Assembly (NCBI GenBank): GCA_963920665.1 | Contig: OY987267.1 | Coordinates: 10,974,001-11,038,000 of the forward strand | Length of the DNA: 64,000 nucleotides | From: Straminergon stramineum | Lineage: Eukaryota; Streptophyta; Bryopsida; Hypnales; Calliergonaceae | Direction of reading: 5' to 3' | Shown here: positions 1-11,084 of the stretch, in pieces | Position numbering within the stretch: the stretch's first letter is position 1 | Layout: the number at the start of each line of letters is the position of its first letter | Translations under genes and position numbers: made by a program | Notes under the pieces: model-generated | Databases searched by the model: none | What the model was told of the DNA's origin: nothing | The model's input: only the letters and a program-made list of their open reading frames with translations

Positions 1-1659
1 TAATGGCTCTTTTTTGTGCAGATATATGTTTACTTGGAAGTACTGTAGAATGTCTGGAACTTTTCTTAAATCCAGTTTTTGAGGTCACTCAGTATCAACG
101 TGGTAAGAAACAGTTGCCACGCTTGAAATGATCAGCCACTTCCTTCTTGTTTTGCGGAAGGCCGCATTATAGATTTATACATCGTTGTTGCACGTAACTT
201 GGAAATGCTCAAAATTCATTGAGCTTTTTTCTCTTCCAAGAACTTGGGTTTGAGTTCGAAAATTCATCAACCAATTATTGACAGTAGGTCAACCACTGTA
301 TGATTGTGGATTCATATAATGACTTCTTCAGATGGATAGATTCCATTATTACTGGTTTATCATATCTTCATGCATCATTCATGTTTATGTTTTAGTCTTA
401 TGTTATTAGGTAATGTTGGTAATCGATATCTGTACATTATATAACAAAGAACACTTTGAAAAGTCTTGTATTTTTTGACATATTGATAGTAAACTACTTT
501 GTAAGTAACTTCAATCCAAGAATTCAATTTACAAAGTTTTCTCTTGATAATTGTATGGATATCATTGTTTCAAAGCAATCTTCAAACAACCAAGAATCTC
601 AGAGTGTAACTTTTGTTTTTAGCAATTTTGAAATATACACAGAGGCTTCTTTAAGATTTTTTCATTTTTTCATTGACATATGCTCAATGCACTCCCATCG
701 AACTTTGCCCCATGTGAATTACTGTTTTTACAATATAATCACTTTAAACCATGAATCTTTGGTATCCCCTAGGTATTATTCTAATTAGAAATCTGAAATA
801 CACAATTATTGTGAATAATGTACAATAGACCTTATTAGGTTTATAAATTGCCTTCTAAATTATTATCACCCCATAAATACCAACCATGCATACTATATTT
901 TATTTTATATCTCATATATGTGAGATAGGATAAATGGGTATATATACATGTACATGTAAATACACTTACAAATTCATATGCACAAACATGCAATATCTCA
1001 TATCTTTTGAAAACTTGAACTTTTCAAGAAAGAAAAAAAAAAAGTTGAACTTTGATCATTTCTATATTTTTGAGCTTCACCTTTAATTTCTTGCACTACA
1101 CATGAAAATACTTCTCTAGTAATAAATTCCTATACCTAAATTTCTACATATGGATCTCCATGTGATACTTAGAAATAAAATAAAAAGACCTCTACAAATA
1201 GAAGTTCATACAAAAATTTGTGAAAAATAAATAGCACCAAACTTAATAAAATTGCAATGTATTAATTATGAAGATATATTCATTTTATAATTCATTCAAT
1301 TTGGACTAATAATGAGAAAGTTATGGACAATCTCAATTTTTCGAGCAATCTAACCATCTTCTTGAAAAAATAACTTGTGGAATTTATTTTTCAATGCAAT
1401 TTTTAGAATTTTAATTAAAAAAATGCTAGGCAAGGTTAGATTCTCTTTCTAGAACAATCTCACCATTGGGATTATTGTGATTCAATTCCATCTAAAAAAT
1501 ATTAACAATTTAGTTTTTTCTTCAATCTTGAACCCACCTCTTCTTAACAATTTTTTAATGAATGAAATTTAAGTGATTTTTTTCCAAATTTATTTTTGTA
1601 GATTCTCAACTCAACTACTTAACATAAATAAGTAGAAAATCAAAATCCGCAGAGCAAAA
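1..1659. other. AT-rich intergenic DNA, no gene seen
   Basis: Very AT-rich sequence in which the longest open frame (456-788) starts at a non-ATG codon and has a composition expected of AT-rich noncoding DNA. I see no domain, splice pattern, terminal repeat or target-site duplication. Confidence 0.6.
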
Positions 1660-1926
1660 AATTTGAACTGAAAATATTCAAAGCCAAAAAATCTAGTCAA
1701 GCAAAGTGCAAAACAACTTGTTTTCTTCACTTTAAATGCTTATATCTTGCAATCTGCATGGTCAAAGTTTCTGAAATTTCTTCCATGTATTCATATACTA
1801 GTCAAGTACAAGATCTTATGGTTTGATATGCAAAAAAGAACAATTTTTAATGTTCTTTTCTCTTTGCAATAGAAATGACAGTTTTGAGTGTTTTTTGATA
1901 GGAAAATCACCTTGGTCCTTTAGGGG
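1660..1926 (+). mobile_element. piggyBac-type terminal fragment (right end)
   Basis: The last 60 or so bases match, with divergence, the right end of the decayed piggyBac copy ending at 50,699 and the fragment ending at 51,732. All three run through a GAGTG(T/G)-rich stretch and a CCTTGG block to an AGGGG-type terminus. The fragment from 51,480 stays similar over about 250 bases. It ends immediately before TTGA (1927-1930), one base off the TTAA that piggyBac elements target. I could not find the left end. Confidence 0.5.
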
Positions 1927-1930
1927 TTGA

Positions 1931-2340
1931 AAGTGTTTTTGTTTTAATTTGTTTTTGTTTTTGTTTACTTCCAATTTGGACAAGTAGATTAAAGCTTTGT
2001 TTTGTTTTGAAAAATTGTAAGCATTTTCTTAATTTGACTCTCTATTCAAGCTTGAAGTCATTAGATCTTGAAATCTTGACAATGCTACATTGTCAAAAGC
2101 TCAAGTAACCTTGAAAACAAATTGTATCGTTCTTTCCTTGCTCAATTATATTTCTCACATACATTACTATTAATCTCCAATTTTTGGAGCAATACCTTTT
2201 CACTAGTCAAGTATAATATCCTATTGTTACAATTTCTAAAAAGTGAATAAATCTTGCTTAAGAACTCTAGTTTTAGAAGGTGCTATTTTTTGGTCAATTT
2301 GGGGAGTATTTTCTAATTTTTGACCCGAGGAACTTTGGGG
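1931..2340 (+). repeat. Dispersed repeat, copy 1
   Basis: Recognisably similar, in the same orientation, to 43,060-43,720. Both copies run from a TTTG-rich start through blocks such as CAATTTGG, CTTTGTTTTG or CTTGTTTTG, CATTGTCAA and TATTTTCTAATTTTTGAC in the same order. The later copy is split by a CACTA-type miniature element. This copy lacks it and so serves as an approximate empty site. I see no terminal repeats or coding content of its own. Confidence 0.6.
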
Positions 2341-2698
2341 ATTAAAAGTAATTTAGTAGCTACATACAATAGCTTGAATATGTGTTGTTTAGATGCAAAA
2401 TTACAAGGAATATGGCCATCTTGAGGCTTTGATGTTTTGACTATTGAAGGTGAGTAGGATAACCATTATGGATGCACTTTTCTATACTTTTTGGGTGAAT
2501 TGGTGGCATTGATGGGCTTAGGGCATTTCTCTTCCCAAATTAATGATTTGCCAAATAAAACATGATTCCACTTCCTATTTCTTTGAATAAAATTCCTCCA
2601 CCACCTATGTAGGTAAAAAAATAAAAACTTTCTCAATCTTCTACATAATTAGACTAGAAATCATGAAACTCATAAGGTAGCATACCCTTGTTGCATCC
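2341..2698. other. AT-rich spacer, nothing recognised
   Basis: Noncoding-looking DNA between two repeat segments. No open frame of note, terminal repeat or duplication was seen. Confidence 0.5.
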
Positions 2699-3688
2699 TT
2701 AAACCCTAAATGCCCCACGGGACCAAAAGTGTCCTCACATAGTTTCAAGTCCAATTCAGAGTGTCTTGTAATTTTTGCATTCAATGTCCAAATTCAATAA
2801 GATTTGTCATAAAATTTGTGCTCTCTCTTCTAGTTTGTATGGTAAACTTTTCAAATCAATCCAAGATGAATTGATTTTTTGGAAGCCAATTGAAGTTCAC
2901 AAGTTCAATTTGACTTCACCAAATTGCATTTGATGGCTACAACTTCGGGGGCTTGTATCTCCTTCATCTAATGTTAGTTTTCAATAAACTTTATTGGGTT
3001 TTGTTTCCCTTGAAGTCTATTAATTGTGACTAGAATTTAATGTCAATCCAAGATCTTTTGAATGTTTGGAAGCAATTCAAAGTTCAAAATCCAGACATTT
3101 TTGGATTACAATGAACTTTCGCAACTTGTTTCTTCTTCATGCAACACCGGGTGCAACACCCATTTCTAATTAAAAAAATTGGAAAAATTGTGTATACTAA
3201 TCCAGTTTGTGTGGCTAAAATTTCATTTTAATCCAAGAAGTTCTAAGTGACTAAGAAGCATTTTAGAAGGAGGTTCAGCCTTAGATGTGTTTTTTGCAAC
3301 TTTTCTTGCTAAATTTTGACATTTCAAAGCCATTTTGTATATACAATGAGTCAATTTTAATGACATTTTCTTTCACCAATGTGTTTGTATGATAGTTGTG
3401 AATTTCTTTATAGTTTCAATTTTTTTCATTGGAGTAGGTTTAATAATCAAATTTCACCTCCAAATGTGTTGCTAGGAAAATTTCAGCATCCTTTTTCAAC
3501 ACTAAAACATTATAATATTGCAATCTATGTGGCCAAATGACTCCAAATTTGATTCATGTCATCTACAACACGTACACTACAATTTTGTACAATTGAGATT
3601 TTTGTACCTTGGTGGCATTTAGATCTATGACACTTCAAAAGCAATGATGTTTTCAAACCTCAAAAAAACTCAGGCTTTTAGGGGTTAA
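2699..3688 (-). mobile_element. Non-autonomous piggyBac-type element, 990 bp with TTAA flanks
   Basis: TTAA lies at each end (2699-2702 and 3685-3688). The termini just inside are inverted repeats: ACCCTAAATGCC on the left and, read inward on the other strand, CCCCTAAAAGCC on the right, 10 of 12 identical. The body is a diverged inverted copy of 37,894 to about 38,870, with matching blocks throughout (for example the CTTTTGGTCCC and TCCTAGAAATACATTTGGAGG-type regions on opposite strands). It has no transposase, so it would have moved only with help from another copy. TTAA duplication and CCC-type termini are established piggyBac hallmarks, and the family assignment follows from them. Confidence 0.72.
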
Positions 3689-4137
3689 TTCAACACACAC
3701 CTTTAGTTACAATTGAGGGGAATGCCAGACTAAAGTAACTACACCTAAAATTGTACAAATAAGCAATGCAACATGGTTCTTATTATTACTAGTATATTTA
3801 GAAAAAATTAAGGGGTCTTTTGGGTAGTCAAAATTTTATTCTAGATTCTTTGCAAATGCATTTTTTGGACATCGGAGGAATAAACTATGAATTTACAAAG
3901 TGTTGAAAATAGGTCTTTCTAAAACCAACCGTAGACTCTCATGAATACTGGAAGTACATTTCAGGCAAGAATATGCAGTGGTCAATTTTAGAAAGCAATT
4001 GAAATTACATGTAGCTACCTTAGGCTAATTATAGCTCCTGATGACACAACTCCTTTCAAGTGTGTTATTGAATGCTATTTCGTTGATCAATTTTGCAAGA
4101 TACTGAATCCATCCTATGAAGTGGGCCACACATTCAA

Positions 4138-4337
4138 GGTGAATTTTATGTTCTTCAAGGTAATTGTAAAAAAAAAGCCCCCTATTCTGTGTCGTGTTAA
4201 TTCTATGTTCTTCACCTCTCCTAACTAATTTTGGGGCCTTTGATTGCATACATGAATTCAAAATTTGCAAATTTCATTGTGTGGCAAATAAAAAATTATG
4301 TTTTTTTTTCCCAGAGGTAAATTCACCCTGCCCGTCC
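4138..4337 (+). mobile_element. Diverged miniature element, GGTGAATT family
   Basis: Roughly 200 bases similar to the repeated units at 12,817-13,299. It shares the order AGCCCCCT, TTTGGGGCC-like, TTGATTGC, GAATTCAAAATTTGCAAATTT and GGCAAATAAAAAATT, ending with TTCACCCTGCCCGTCCC, which resembles the inverted end of the left GGTGAATT. The ends are poorly defined and no target duplication is evident. Confidence 0.4.
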
Positions 4338-4412
4338 CAATTCATGTGATGGGTTTAGCATCCTGCATCAGTTTATGGCAATTCCAAGCATGACACAAAT
4401 GTGAGGGACATT

Positions 4413-4567
4413 TTTTAGTTTGCTGTTGAAAATGTGATAAAAATGTGAAAAATGTGGTTTGAAAATGTTGGTTCCTTGTGTTCCCCGCCGAGGTTTGTGC
4501 CTCTGGTTCGATGTACCTTTTCCCCTTGCAATGGAAATTGTCCATGTGTTTCAAGAAAAAAAAAAAA
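4413..4567 (+). mobile_element. 5'-truncated retroposon with poly(A) tail and 16-bp duplication
   Basis: A 16-bp direct repeat, AAATGTGAGGGACATT, flanks the segment exactly (4397-4412 and 4568-4583). The element ends in a run of about 15 A. Its last 90 or so bases match the larger retroposon at 6150-6487 through CCTCTGGTTC, TGCAATGGAAAT and CCATGTGTTTCAA. An A-tail plus a long, exact target-site duplication is the signature of LINE-driven retroposition. The short length suggests a 5' truncation of the same SINE or LINE-tail family. Confidence 0.82.
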
Positions 4568-4737
4568 AAATGTGAGGGACATTCAAATTGAGATGACGAC
4601 TGCCAGTCATGTCCACTCAAAGTGGAAGATTAAGTTAGAATTGAGACTTGCTGATGAGAAGCAACTTAATCAGTCAGTTCAAATTTGAATCTACTATTAA
4701 ATAATTAATTAAGAAGTACTTCCACCTTATAATAAGG

Positions 4738-4910
4738 ACACTGAATAGGGGTATTAAGGGGACCCATATTAATTAATCAACATTTCCCACTACGTAAATA
4801 TCTACCTTTATTGTACATCAGTAGTTAGTGAAGTGTCTGGTGGATGTACATCATATTTCAAACATCTACAGTTTTAATTTTTTGGTCCCTTTAATACCCC
4901 TATTCAGTGT
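4738..4910. repeat. Inverted-repeat element with 27-bp arms
   Basis: The left arm is 4738-4764 and the right arm 4884-4910. They are reverse complements with a single mismatch and begin ACACTGAATAGGGG. The enclosed 119 bases are AT-rich and noncoding. The structure fits a miniature inverted-repeat element, but I could not assign a target-site duplication, so the superfamily is open. Confidence 0.7.
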
Positions 4911-5051
4911 AGCAAACTTCTGTCTTTTTATTTGTTTGTTTTTCTCTGTCTCTCTTGGCATGGCATCTCATCTCCTGAGATTAGCAGGATTGATCATACA
5001 GAATTCAAGTTCAGCTCTGCTCCTTTAGACCCAGAAAAAAAAGAAAAAGGA

Positions 5052-5400
5052 TTAATGTTAAGCTTAACTTATACTTGAATTAAGTTGTTGTCTTTTGGAA
5101 TGAAACCCTAAACCCAGAACTTCTGTTCGTCCCACATTGATCAATGTAAGTTTAAGTTAAGTTAGTGAGATTTAACCGGTGTTTTCTTTGGCCATCTGTC
5201 AGTTTGTTGGCGTCACTTTAGTGGCCGAAATTTGGAGGGAGAGCAATGGAGAGGTTAGAATCTGTCAGATCGAGCGAAATTTCGCTCAAAATAAGAACAC
5301 TGGATTTAACTTAACCACTCACTGTCTTCCTCTTTTATAAATGTAAGTTAAGACAGCTAGACTTAACTTCCATTCCAATTAATAAGTTAACTTAACATTG
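5052..5400. repeat. Diverged inverted-repeat segment
   Basis: TTAATGTTAAGCTTAACTTA at the left is approximately complementary to AATAAGTTAACTTAACATTG at 5381-5400. Further weak complementary blocks lie inside (AGTGAGATTTAACC near 5165 and GGATTTAACTTAACCACTCACT-like sequence near 5315). TTAAC/GTTAA-type motifs recur throughout. It looks like an old foldback element, but boundaries and duplications are unclear. Confidence 0.4.
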
Positions 5401-5590
5401 AGTGTTAACTTAGTTGTACGAAGCTTACAGTATGTCAGTCATTGAATGTTGTTTTGTTCGGCATAACAGCTCCTTTTTTGACGGCTCACCATGTTATAAA
5501 CCTGCTTGAATAAGATATCGATAACTTAAACGAAACGTTGATCGCAAGTTCCAGAGTCAGCTGTGTCATGCTTTTGACCAGCTATCCGAA

Positions 5591-5886
5591 AACTGGCTAA
5601 ACCTTGCTGAGTTGCTACTTAATTTCTTCATGCCATTAGTGTTAAATTCAAAAACATCTTCCCAAAATGAACATTTGACTTATTTCCTTGAACATGCTCT
5701 GGGATCACTACTTGGGAACCATCCACGCAGGAGTGCAGGACATTTGGTGCTAACCAATGATCCCTAAACTGGCTAAATTTCGCTTGGTTGCTACTTAATT
5801 TCTTCATGCTCTCAATGTTGAATTCAAAAAGAACTTCTAAAATTGAACATTTGGCTAATGTCCTTGAACCTGTTCTAGGATCACTG
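5591..5886 (+). repeat. Tandem duplication, 176-bp period
   Basis: AACTGGCTAA (5591 and 5767), GTTGCTACTT (5611 and 5787) and GATCACT (near 5703 and 5879) recur with the same 176-base offset. The two copies are diverged, so the event is not recent. No coding function is apparent. Confidence 0.72.
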
Positions 5887-6149
5887 GTGCTAACAGACCG
5901 ACCAACTCCATAAGCTTCCAAACCTTAAACCCTAAGTTCGAATTAATGAAGCCCATTTCCTTGCAATTGGAATTTGGTACAGGAGGCTGGCAGGTCCTGT
6001 ATTTTTAACCCTGCAATGAAAACTGGTTTCATTTTAAACCAAAAAGAAAAAGAAAAAAAAATGGTTTCGTTTGTGTCAAAAAATAAATAAATAAATGGTA
6101 CAGGTATTGCCAATACTTTTATACCTATTGTAATGAATAGTTGACTTGT

Positions 6150-6487
6150 GCTTAAAACCTCAAAGCTTTGTAAACAGTATCCGGATAAGATCATGGTCTT
6201 CCTCAGGAGGTTCGACAACACTTGGTTACAATCAGACTTTTTCGGGGTTCGCTCCCACTTGGAGATGCGTTGGAAGCTTGCTCATCCTCAAATGGAGACC
6301 TTTGATTAGCCTTGGCTTGGTGGGTTCTTTGGTTCTGGCTTGTAGGCCGGGTAGGTGATGTGCCTGCTTGTAGTTGTCTAAAAATTGTTAAAAATGTTTT
6401 CGTCGGGGTCTTGGCCTCTGGTTCACTGTATTGTTTCTGTTTGCAATGGAAATCATCCATGTGTTTCAAAAAATAAAAAAATAAAAA
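6150..6487 (+). mobile_element. SINE-like retroposon, 338 bp, with A-rich tail and 14-bp duplication
   Basis: The direct repeat AATAGTTGACTTGT occurs immediately upstream (6136-6149) and immediately downstream (6488-6501) of the element. The 3' end is an A-rich tail interrupted by T (AAATAAAAAAATAAAAAAA type). The 3' 90 bases are shared with 4413-4567. A GGTTCGACAAC stretch near 6209 resembles a tRNA-type B box (GGTTCGANNCC), but I could not find a convincing A box. A tRNA-derived SINE is therefore possible, and a short LINE 3' end is the alternative. Confidence 0.78.
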
Positions 6488-6501
6488 AATAGTTGACTTG
6501 T

Positions 6502-9500
6502 TGATGGAGAGAAAGAGAGAACAGAGTTTTGGGTTCAGAAATTGTGGTTGGAGGAAGGTAAAGCAGACTATGACAGGCTGAATGAGTGAGTGGTTTGCCT
6601 GGTTGGCATTCATATGTTGAAAATTTTGAATTTCTTTTTCCACATAGAGACAAATTGAGTGAGAAATGGGGAGAGCAATTGAAACTATGTATTTTGTTTA
6701 GAGAGTATGAATTCGTTATGAATTATTGAACTATGTTGTCCAATTGGCTCAATCAATCTTTGGACTAGCCCCAAACCAACAAAAACTATATCCATAATGG
6801 TCATCTTACTAACCTAAAGGAGTCGCCAAATATTTTCTAACATGGCCACAACATGAAGGCTTTTGAAAATTACATCTTGTGATGATTTTTCACTCAAAAG
6901 GTAGAAGTAGTTCCTCCTGCAATCAATAATCACTCTTGCCATCACCATGATCCGAGATATTGATCATAGACACTAACTCGACCTACTATAGACCAAATCT
7001 CATTTATTGAGAAAAGTTTGTCATAGATTGACACTAGACTGTAATGGGTCATTCCCTAGGTGTCTATCATGAGGTTTTTACATATCACAGATTGGTTTAC
7101 CTTGAGTAATTCAATGCTTAGAGGCAAGGGTCCGTTGTGTATGGGTGTACACAATATGAAGGTAGGATCATCCAATTTTGAGCATGGTTCATAAGCAAAC
7201 CCTAAAAAAATAAAGAAAAAATAAATGCTTGTTGCACTCCCTTCTGGGTGTGAACATTGAAAATAAGACACAATTTCAAAATCTACCAATTCAACTTTGA
7301 CCTCTTATAACTTTTGTATATTATAATCAAATTTTTTTCTTAGATTTCTTCCAACTCCATTTGTAGAATTGTCTTTCTCCGATTAAAAATTGAAAGCTTT
7401 CCAACAATTGATAATGCTTGTTAGATAAATTTCCTCAATTTAAAGTGATCTTATTTTATAACTTACTACCCTGTACATTTGAGTTGGGTATGTCAATCAC
7501 AGCTATTATTGATCATAGAGAATCTAAGTAGGGTACACCTGCAAAAGACAACTTCCTTACCTAAAATGTAATAGCTCTATTTATAAGAGGCTAGGGTCAC
7601 TTTTGAATAGACTGATTTTTATGACTAACTTTGAAAATTTGTAATTTTTTGTCCTACTATTTTCCAAAAATGTTTGAAAAGAAAATCTAAAATTATACTC
7701 ATTTGACTTCTAACAAGATACAACAAAAAATTAGGCAATTTCATAACAAGAACCATGCTTAATTGCTTATGTGGACAAATTTTAGTGTAGTACATTTTTG
7801 ATAATTTAACTAACAACTCATAGCATACGTTCTCCATATAAATCTCAACTTCTGTATAGATAGGGACCCCTATCACTTATTGGGTTTGAAGAATGTGGTC
7901 TCAAGCAAAGGGCCACTTCAAATTGGGACAAATTCGGGTTGTCAATAGCCACGATGATGAAACTTGGGACTCTAACATGGAATTTTTATTTATTCCTTTA
8001 TTGTTAGCGTGGAAACTTTTTGGAGGTTTGGATGTCCAAATGTCCTAAACTTTCTTTTGCTTCTTTGATTGTTGTTTAGTCAACTTTGACAATTTCTTTC
8101 TTTTTTTCAAAACTTATTATTCCATCAGCATTACTTGTAGACAGAAATTGATTATCTTGACTCAGAAAAAAGAATTTAAACTCCTACTTCCTAACTGCTT
8201 GACTAGTAGGTGGAACATGAAGAGCTTTATTGTACAATGACAATGAGTCGGAAATTATTGCACGTAATTGCAAACACTGACCATCACATACCTTAGCACA
8301 GAATAGTCAAAAAAAGTGGATGTACACGAGATAATTGTACCATCAATTGTGAATTTGTCATTTTCATTGAGCCATCTAAGTTATGGTTTAACCCTTGGAC
8401 GCTAGGCTGGTGACCATGGAAATCAGTCATTTTGGAACTGTGTGACATCATCCACTTCAGGAAAAAACAAAAATATTCATTGGGAGTCAAACTACTGTAA
8501 AAGTTTGGAATGAACTCGGGGTTTCAAAAAAACAAAAAACTACTGGAAAAGATCTTCCCTTTCCACCCCTAATTCGGAGGATGAATAGTTGCACTTCTGT
8601 CCTACACAAGAGAATTCCTTGTCATTCATTGGACAAAAAACGTCTGTTTCATCGGTTAGGGGTTAACTCATTCCATACTAAGCTTAATGTTGTGCCAAGA
8701 CCTGTGAATTTCAAGCAGTACCAATTGAAACCTTTTGCCAGAACTTTGGAGATGATGTTTCAGCAGTCAGTGAGGTACAGTGACTTACAGTGGCCTCTGC
8801 AAAAGAATTGTCATCACTCACCCAAACACCCAAATAATTGCTCACCCCCATTTTGATAACCCACATGGAACATACACTAAACCTTCCTTGCTTCTTAATT
8901 TACACCGCCACTTTTTGGGGAAAAAAATTCACTGAATCTGCTTTGAGCAACTTAAAATTTGGCTCACATAATTATTGAGTTGTTTTGTAGGTATAAGTAC
9001 ATGAGATCTGGAAATACATTGAGCAAAATTGAAAGAGGAAATAGACTTCTACCAAAAACAATTCTTTTGGGGAGGCCATTGTTATGTACAATATCTAGCA
9101 ACTATGTCATGCCTAGAATTCCCATTGTGTGTCATTTCAAAGAATTTTGCGTAGTACAAAATACTAAACTTTATGCCCAATGCCTTTCCTTCAATTCATG
9201 CACCCTTCTCATCACATTGTCCCTCCACTTGTCCACATAGCTACTTATGAAGTATTGTTGGGTGTAGAATATTTCACACTGTATAGTATAGAGTCAAGGT
9301 AGCCATAGAGCATGCTACCTAATGTTATGTTGTCTTACATAATAAACACTCAATTCTTACCCAATCCCAATTAAACATATCAAATTTTAGTTTAAAAAAA
9401 CACAATTCCATTTTGGAAGAATTGTTTCATTTCCTATTCATGGTTTTATCTGATAACTGATTGAAAAACATTGGAGGCAAATTTTAAAAATTTGATTGCA

Positions 9501-9763
9501 TAACAATCTAAGAAGCATCCATACACACATCTTTCATGTTTCCTCCCCCCATGCATAAAGGAAAAAATATATAATCTATATAAAGAGTTCAATTTATAAG
9601 TGTTGTGTGACATAACTTTGCAAAATAAAAATTAATATATTTTAACTACATATTGGCAAAGTAATTGTACCATCCTTCTTCAAGTTACAAAATTAGTCAA
9701 ATAGCAAAATCAAATTACAATTGTATTCTATATTGTGCAAGAATCTTGAATTGGCACAATAGC
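6502..9763. other. AT-rich intergenic DNA, no gene supported
   Basis: About 3.3 kb without a credible coding region. An ATG-initiated frame at 8581-8856 (91 codons) has no domain I recognise and no exon partners. The segment near 7,910 begins AGGGCCACTTC, resembling one end of the GGGCC family seen at 30,055 and 45,549, but no partner end was found. Confidence 0.5.
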
Positions 9764-10068
9764 ATTAGAGGAGATCTGGCCAAAAAGAAGGCCGTTCCAG
9801 GCCTGTTCCCCCATCGTTGTTCCCCAATAATGAGGGCACGGCTGACAGCAATCAACTGTTATAAATTTTTTTTTATAAATTTTGTGAAAAAAAATAAATT
9901 TTAAATTGGTCTTGAAATCGACAGAAAAGTTGATAAAAAAAATTTCAAAAAAAAGAAAAAGAGACATGGCCGCCTCCCGACCACATCAGCACGTTGCGGT
10001 GGCGCAGTTCCCCGAGTTCCCCGCTGCCGGGAACTGACAGCCCTCTATTTGGCTAGATCTCCCCTAAT
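9764..10068. mobile_element. Miniature inverted-repeat element with GC-rich interior ends
   Basis: The left end starts ATTAGAGGAGATCTGGCC. The right end, read on the other strand, starts ATTAGGGGAGATCTAGCC. Over about 30 bases the ends are near-complementary. Sequence just inside both ends is GC-rich (around 9,790-9,850 and 9,965-10,045) around an AT-rich core, a clear contrast with the surroundings. I could not define a target-site duplication. Confidence 0.65.
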
Positions 10069-10243
10069 AGATGTCTATAACATGGTTATCTGGTACTAAA
10101 CATAGATGGGATGGTCCACTCTTGTATGCATTTAATTAACAATTGAATGCTCAAGCATTTACGTAGTGGATGACAAGTGTTTTAAAAAGTTTGCTTCATC
10201 CAATCAATATTAATTGAAGAAGTTTTTAGGAGGATCAAATAAA

Positions 10244-11084
10244 GGGCCACTTCACATTATATTTCAAGTCCCAAATCCCACAAAACTCTTAAAATCTAAT
10301 TGGTGGAAAGATAAAAATTGAGACTTGGGCTTCGCACACCATTCCAGAATACTTACATGGCAACACTTTTGGGAAGTTTTGGTACCAAGGAAGTAGGACT
10401 TGAAAGCTAAATTGAGTCCAAGGGGCATTTCACACTACACCCTAAGTCCCAACTTTCTAAGTCCCAATTCAAGGCCAAATCCCAACTTTTTTGGGTTGTA
10501 GAAGGTGAATAATATATATGTGAGACTTGGGACTCATAGAGTGAAGGCCCAAGACCCAACTTGTTTCCTAAAATATATTGTAGTAGCATTTAAGTGTCAA
10601 AAAAAATGAGTTGGAAAGTCAAGAATCCCATCTTGGGGTTTTTTTAGCATCAAATTTGCATTTGACAGATTTGGAAAAAATTCAGCCCACTAGGATGCCT
10701 TATATGGTATTTTTCTCTTCTTTTTATATTCAAATAAAGTGTTGGGACTTGGAGGTCAAGTTGGGTTTCCATTTTGGCTAGATCTAATTCAACTTCCAAC
10801 TCTCACTTCTTGGCACCAAAACTTTCTAAAGTGATGCCATGTAGACGCATTTTGGAGTGACATGGCATTTGGGATTTGGGATGTAGTGTGAAGCCACCTA
10901 AATCCCAACTTTTAGCTCTCCCAATAGAATGTGGTCTTAAGGCACCAAGGAATAGTGTCAAGAAGTGGTGCCCGAGATCTATGTTGGCAACAAGATAATA
11001 CAACATGGGCCTTGGGCATCATGCTTTGACACTATTCCTTGGTGCCTAAAGTCCACCCTTTCTACTAGTAGTGTGAAGCATCCT
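10244..11084. mobile_element. Nested GGGCC/CACACTA-type inverted-repeat elements
   Basis: The outer left end GGGCCACTTCACATTAT has an approximate inverted partner ending GTAGTGTGAAGCATCCT near 11,084. An inner pair runs from 10,422 (GGGGCATTTCACACTAC) to about 10,898 (GTAGTGTGAAGCCACCT). The termini resemble those of the elements at 30,055-30,704 and 45,549-46,383. The interior is rich in TCCCAA and TTGGGA motifs. No reliable target duplication, so hAT or PIF/Harbinger origin cannot be decided. Confidence 0.55.
10940..11047. repeat. Hairpin with 22-bp perfect outer arms
   Basis: 10,940-10,961 (AGGCACCAAGGAATAGTG...) is the exact reverse complement of 11,026-11,047. Imperfect pairing continues inward (GTGGTGCCC with GGGCATCATG and ATGTTG with CAACAT), so the transcript of either strand would fold into a long hairpin of about 108 bases. 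It lies at one end of the nested element above. Confidence 0.75.

Noticed and set aside
456..788. 110-codon plus-strand open frame
   Set aside because: It begins at TTG, has no ATG-based start or domain, and has AT-driven composition.
6205..6240. tRNA gene at the GGTTCGA motif
   Set aside because: Only a B-box-like sequence is present. There is no acceptor stem, D-arm or convincing A box, and the region lies in a retroposon.
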